Origin: Deinococcales bacterium | Lineage (GTDB): Bacteria; Deinococcota; Deinococci; Deinococcales; Deinococcaceae | Assembly: GCA_025359705.1 (NCBI GenBank) | Contig: JANYFS010000130.1 | Location: forward strand, 1 to 5,835 | Direction: 5' to 3' | DNA: 5,835 bases | Part shown: positions 5,086-5,835 of the stretch, one piece after another | Layout: each line of letters starts with the position of its first letter | Numbering within the stretch: position 1 is the first letter of the stretch | Made by a program: the position numbers and the translations under genes | Notes under the pieces: generated by a model | Told to the model about the DNA's origin: nothing | Database searches by the model: none | The model's input: only the letters and a program-made list of their open reading frames with translations

Positions 5086-5394
5086 AGGAGTAGTGTCCTC
5101 ATGGGCGTCCGTTCACGACGACAGTCCGTTCTGCCCAAGAAGCAACCAAAATCAAGCGTTCCTGACGTGGTTAACTGTCGTGGCAGGGGTGGCCTGAACT
5201 GCAGACCCCCCAGCCCTCAGTCTGCAGTGACGCCAATTAAGGCAACACAGCCCTGTCCGCCAATGCTTTTGGCTACTTAACCCGAACTCAGGTTAGCAAT
5301 AGCTCGAGCAGAATTCATCACAGCCTAAACACTCTGAAAGCGAGCTACCCTATACTCAGTAAATCAAATTCATCCGCAGGCATTGGAGGATTTT
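5086..5394. other. Gene-free stretch after the transposase relic
   Basis: No supported gene. It holds a 9-bp inverted repeat, ACTGCAGAC/GTCTGCAGT (5198-5206 and 5220-5228, 13-nt loop), and a TAACC...GGTTA pair at 5278-5295 that could be a decayed insertion-sequence end. Local GC is higher than in neighbouring intergenic DNA between about 5160 and 5260. CTCGAG reappears only at 5303. The right edge carries the promoter of the following toxin-antitoxin pair. Confidence 0.45.
5351..5389 (+). promoter_or_regulatory. -10 box and ribosome-binding site of the zeta-type operon
   Basis: TATACT (5351-5356) is a good -10 box, with no convincing -35. GGAGG (5385-5389) ends 5 nt before ATG at 5395 and fixes that start over the in-frame TTG at 5383, which overlaps the Shine-Dalgarno. 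Unlike three other operons here this one has a leader. Confidence 0.55.
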
Positions 5395-5637
5395 ATGGCA
5401 ACCGATCACCCTATTTTGGATGAACAAACCCTCACCTACCTTGAGGAACACATCCCCTTACTCGCCCAAGCTGCGGTGACCCAAGCTTACTGGGCTACCC
5501 TTGCACGGGGATACAGCGTACTCGAGCGTACCGAGGAAGGCTTAATTGAAACCTTTCCAAATGGCACTTCTCAATTTATTAAACCCCTCGAGCGGCAATT
5601 ACATGTTCCCAAAGGAACAAAGCGAATCATTCGGTGA
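5395..5637 (+). CDS. Putative antitoxin of a zeta/COG4185-type pair
   Basis: 80 residues from an ATG with a strong GGAGG site. Residues 8-40 (LDEQTLTYLEEHIPLLAQAAVTQ...) are predicted helical and amphipathic. The middle has a short strand-like SVLERTEEGLIETFPNGTSQFI, and the basic tail ends VPKGTKRIIR. It is unlike the epsilon antitoxin fold by eye, and no DNA-binding motif is visible. The assignment rests mainly on context: it is small, lies directly upstream of a zeta-like P-loop toxin and shares a 4-nt GTGA overlap with it. Small unclassified proteins in this position are common partners of COG4185 kinases. Two CTCGAG sites encode Leu-Glu. Confidence 0.65.
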   Translation: MATDHPILDEQTLTYLEEHIPLLAQAAVTQAYWATLARGYSVLERTEEGLIETFPNGTSQFIKPLERQLHVPKGTKRIIR

Positions 5638-5835
5638 GTACACCCCGTTTAAGAATGTTTGCAGGGCCAAATGGTTCAGGCAAAAGCACCCTTAAAGAAG
5701 TCATTCGAGCTGAAATGTTGGGAATCTATATTAATCCTGATGAGATTGAGCGAGAAATTCGGCAAAATGGTTTTCTGAATATATCCCAATATGGCCTTAA
5801 TAGTAGCGCTTCAGGATTAACTTCTTTTTTACAGC
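5634..5835 (+). CDS. Zeta-toxin/COG4185 P-loop kinase, N-terminal fragment (runs off the window)
   Basis: 67 codons from a GTG that overlaps the upstream stop (GTGA). The start reads STPRLRMFAGPNGSGKST, with Walker A GPNGSGKST at residues 11-19, and INPDEIEREIR follows about 20 residues later. This GPNGSGKST...N.DEI pattern is characteristic of zeta-type toxins and COG4185 predicted kinases. Characterised zeta toxins phosphorylate UDP-N-acetylglucosamine and block cell-wall synthesis; whether this member does so is not known. An ATG seven codons in (MFAGPNG) is an alternative start but lies very close to the P-loop. The rest of the kinase is outside the window. Confidence 0.82.
   Translation, partial: MSTPRLRMFAGPNGSGKSTLKEVIRAEMLGIYINPDEIEREIRQNGFLNISQYGLNSSASGLTSFLQ

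Larger units (their letters stand above)
254..5592. repeat. Highly iterated palindrome CTCGAG (about 46 copies)
   Basis: By hand I count about 46 copies of CTCGAG from 254-259 to 5587-5592, on average one per 127 bp of the window; about 1.4 would be expected at random. Copies occur in genes on both strands and between genes. In coding DNA the Leu-Glu frame dominates. About nine one-base variants TTCGAG are also present. Sparse zones are 870-1338, 4928-5302 and the last 240 bp. The palindrome is the XhoI recognition sequence. Confidence 0.95.

Noticed and set aside
5198..5228. 9-bp inverted repeat as a terminator
   Set aside because: Loop of 13 nt, no T-tract and no gene upstream to terminate; kept only as part of the gene-free description.
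5383..5394. TTG at 5383 as start of the zeta-pair antitoxin
   Set aside because: The TTG overlaps the GGAGG that sits 5 nt before the ATG at 5395, so the ATG is the start.
254..5592. CTCGAG copies as a CRISPR array or iteron origin
   Set aside because: Spacing is irregular, copies are only 6 bp with varied flanks, and they occur inside genes. This is an iterated word, not an array.

Overview
The window looks like a stability or maintenance segment of a plasmid, or a plasmid-like accessory replicon. No replication initiator is visible. The host is most likely in the Deinococcota (Meiothermus/Deinococcus-like). This is inference from two things. The tyrosine recombinase resembles the large Deinococcota XerD-like group as I remember it. 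At least three genes also start 6-7 nt downstream of a -10 box, the leaderless promoter layout common in that phylum. A cyanobacterial origin is the main alternative: the ParA partner resembles cyanobacterial plasmid ribbon-helix-helix (RHH) proteins, and those genomes are known for iterated palindromes. Base composition is near 50% GC, with AT-rich control regions.

Layout, left to right. Positions 1-343 (minus strand) hold a MazEF-type toxin-antitoxin pair, with only the first 25 codons of the toxin inside the window and an operator-like palindrome over the antitoxin promoter and start codon. Positions 344-996 hold a putative 49-residue two-helix membrane protein, a hairpin plus T-tract, then an AT-rich control region with a 16-bp palindrome and three tandem 8-bp repeats. 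Positions 997-1925 (plus) are a partition operon: a short Walker-type ParA and a 101-residue protein with an AT-hook-like motif and an RHH domain. Positions 1926-2166 contain more AT-rich repeats and a perfect 16-bp inverted repeat with a 6-bp spacer. Positions 2167-3114 (plus) encode a complete tyrosine recombinase. Positions 3163-4751 (minus) are an AbiEi/AbiEii type IV toxin-antitoxin pair, preceded by a 13-bp inverted-repeat operator. Positions 4807-5394 lack an intact gene and hold two interleaved hairpins and a probable Tn3-family transposase relic. Positions 5395-5835 (plus) are a third toxin-antitoxin pair: an 80-residue putative antitoxin and the N-terminus of a zeta/COG4185-type P-loop toxin.

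The genes fit one job, keeping a low-copy replicon in the population. ParA plus its RHH partner would segregate copies, the recombinase would resolve multimers (perhaps at the adjacent inverted repeat), and three toxin-antitoxin pairs would penalise loss; AbiE may also give phage exclusion. All four paired operons are joined by a 4-nt stop/start overlap.

The most striking feature cuts across all of this. The palindrome CTCGAG occurs about 46 times (hand count) in 5.8 kb, against roughly 1.4 expected at random. It occurs in genes of both strands and in intergenic DNA, and is missing around the transposase relic. This is a highly iterated palindrome comparable in kind to cyanobacterial HIP1, but with a different sequence.
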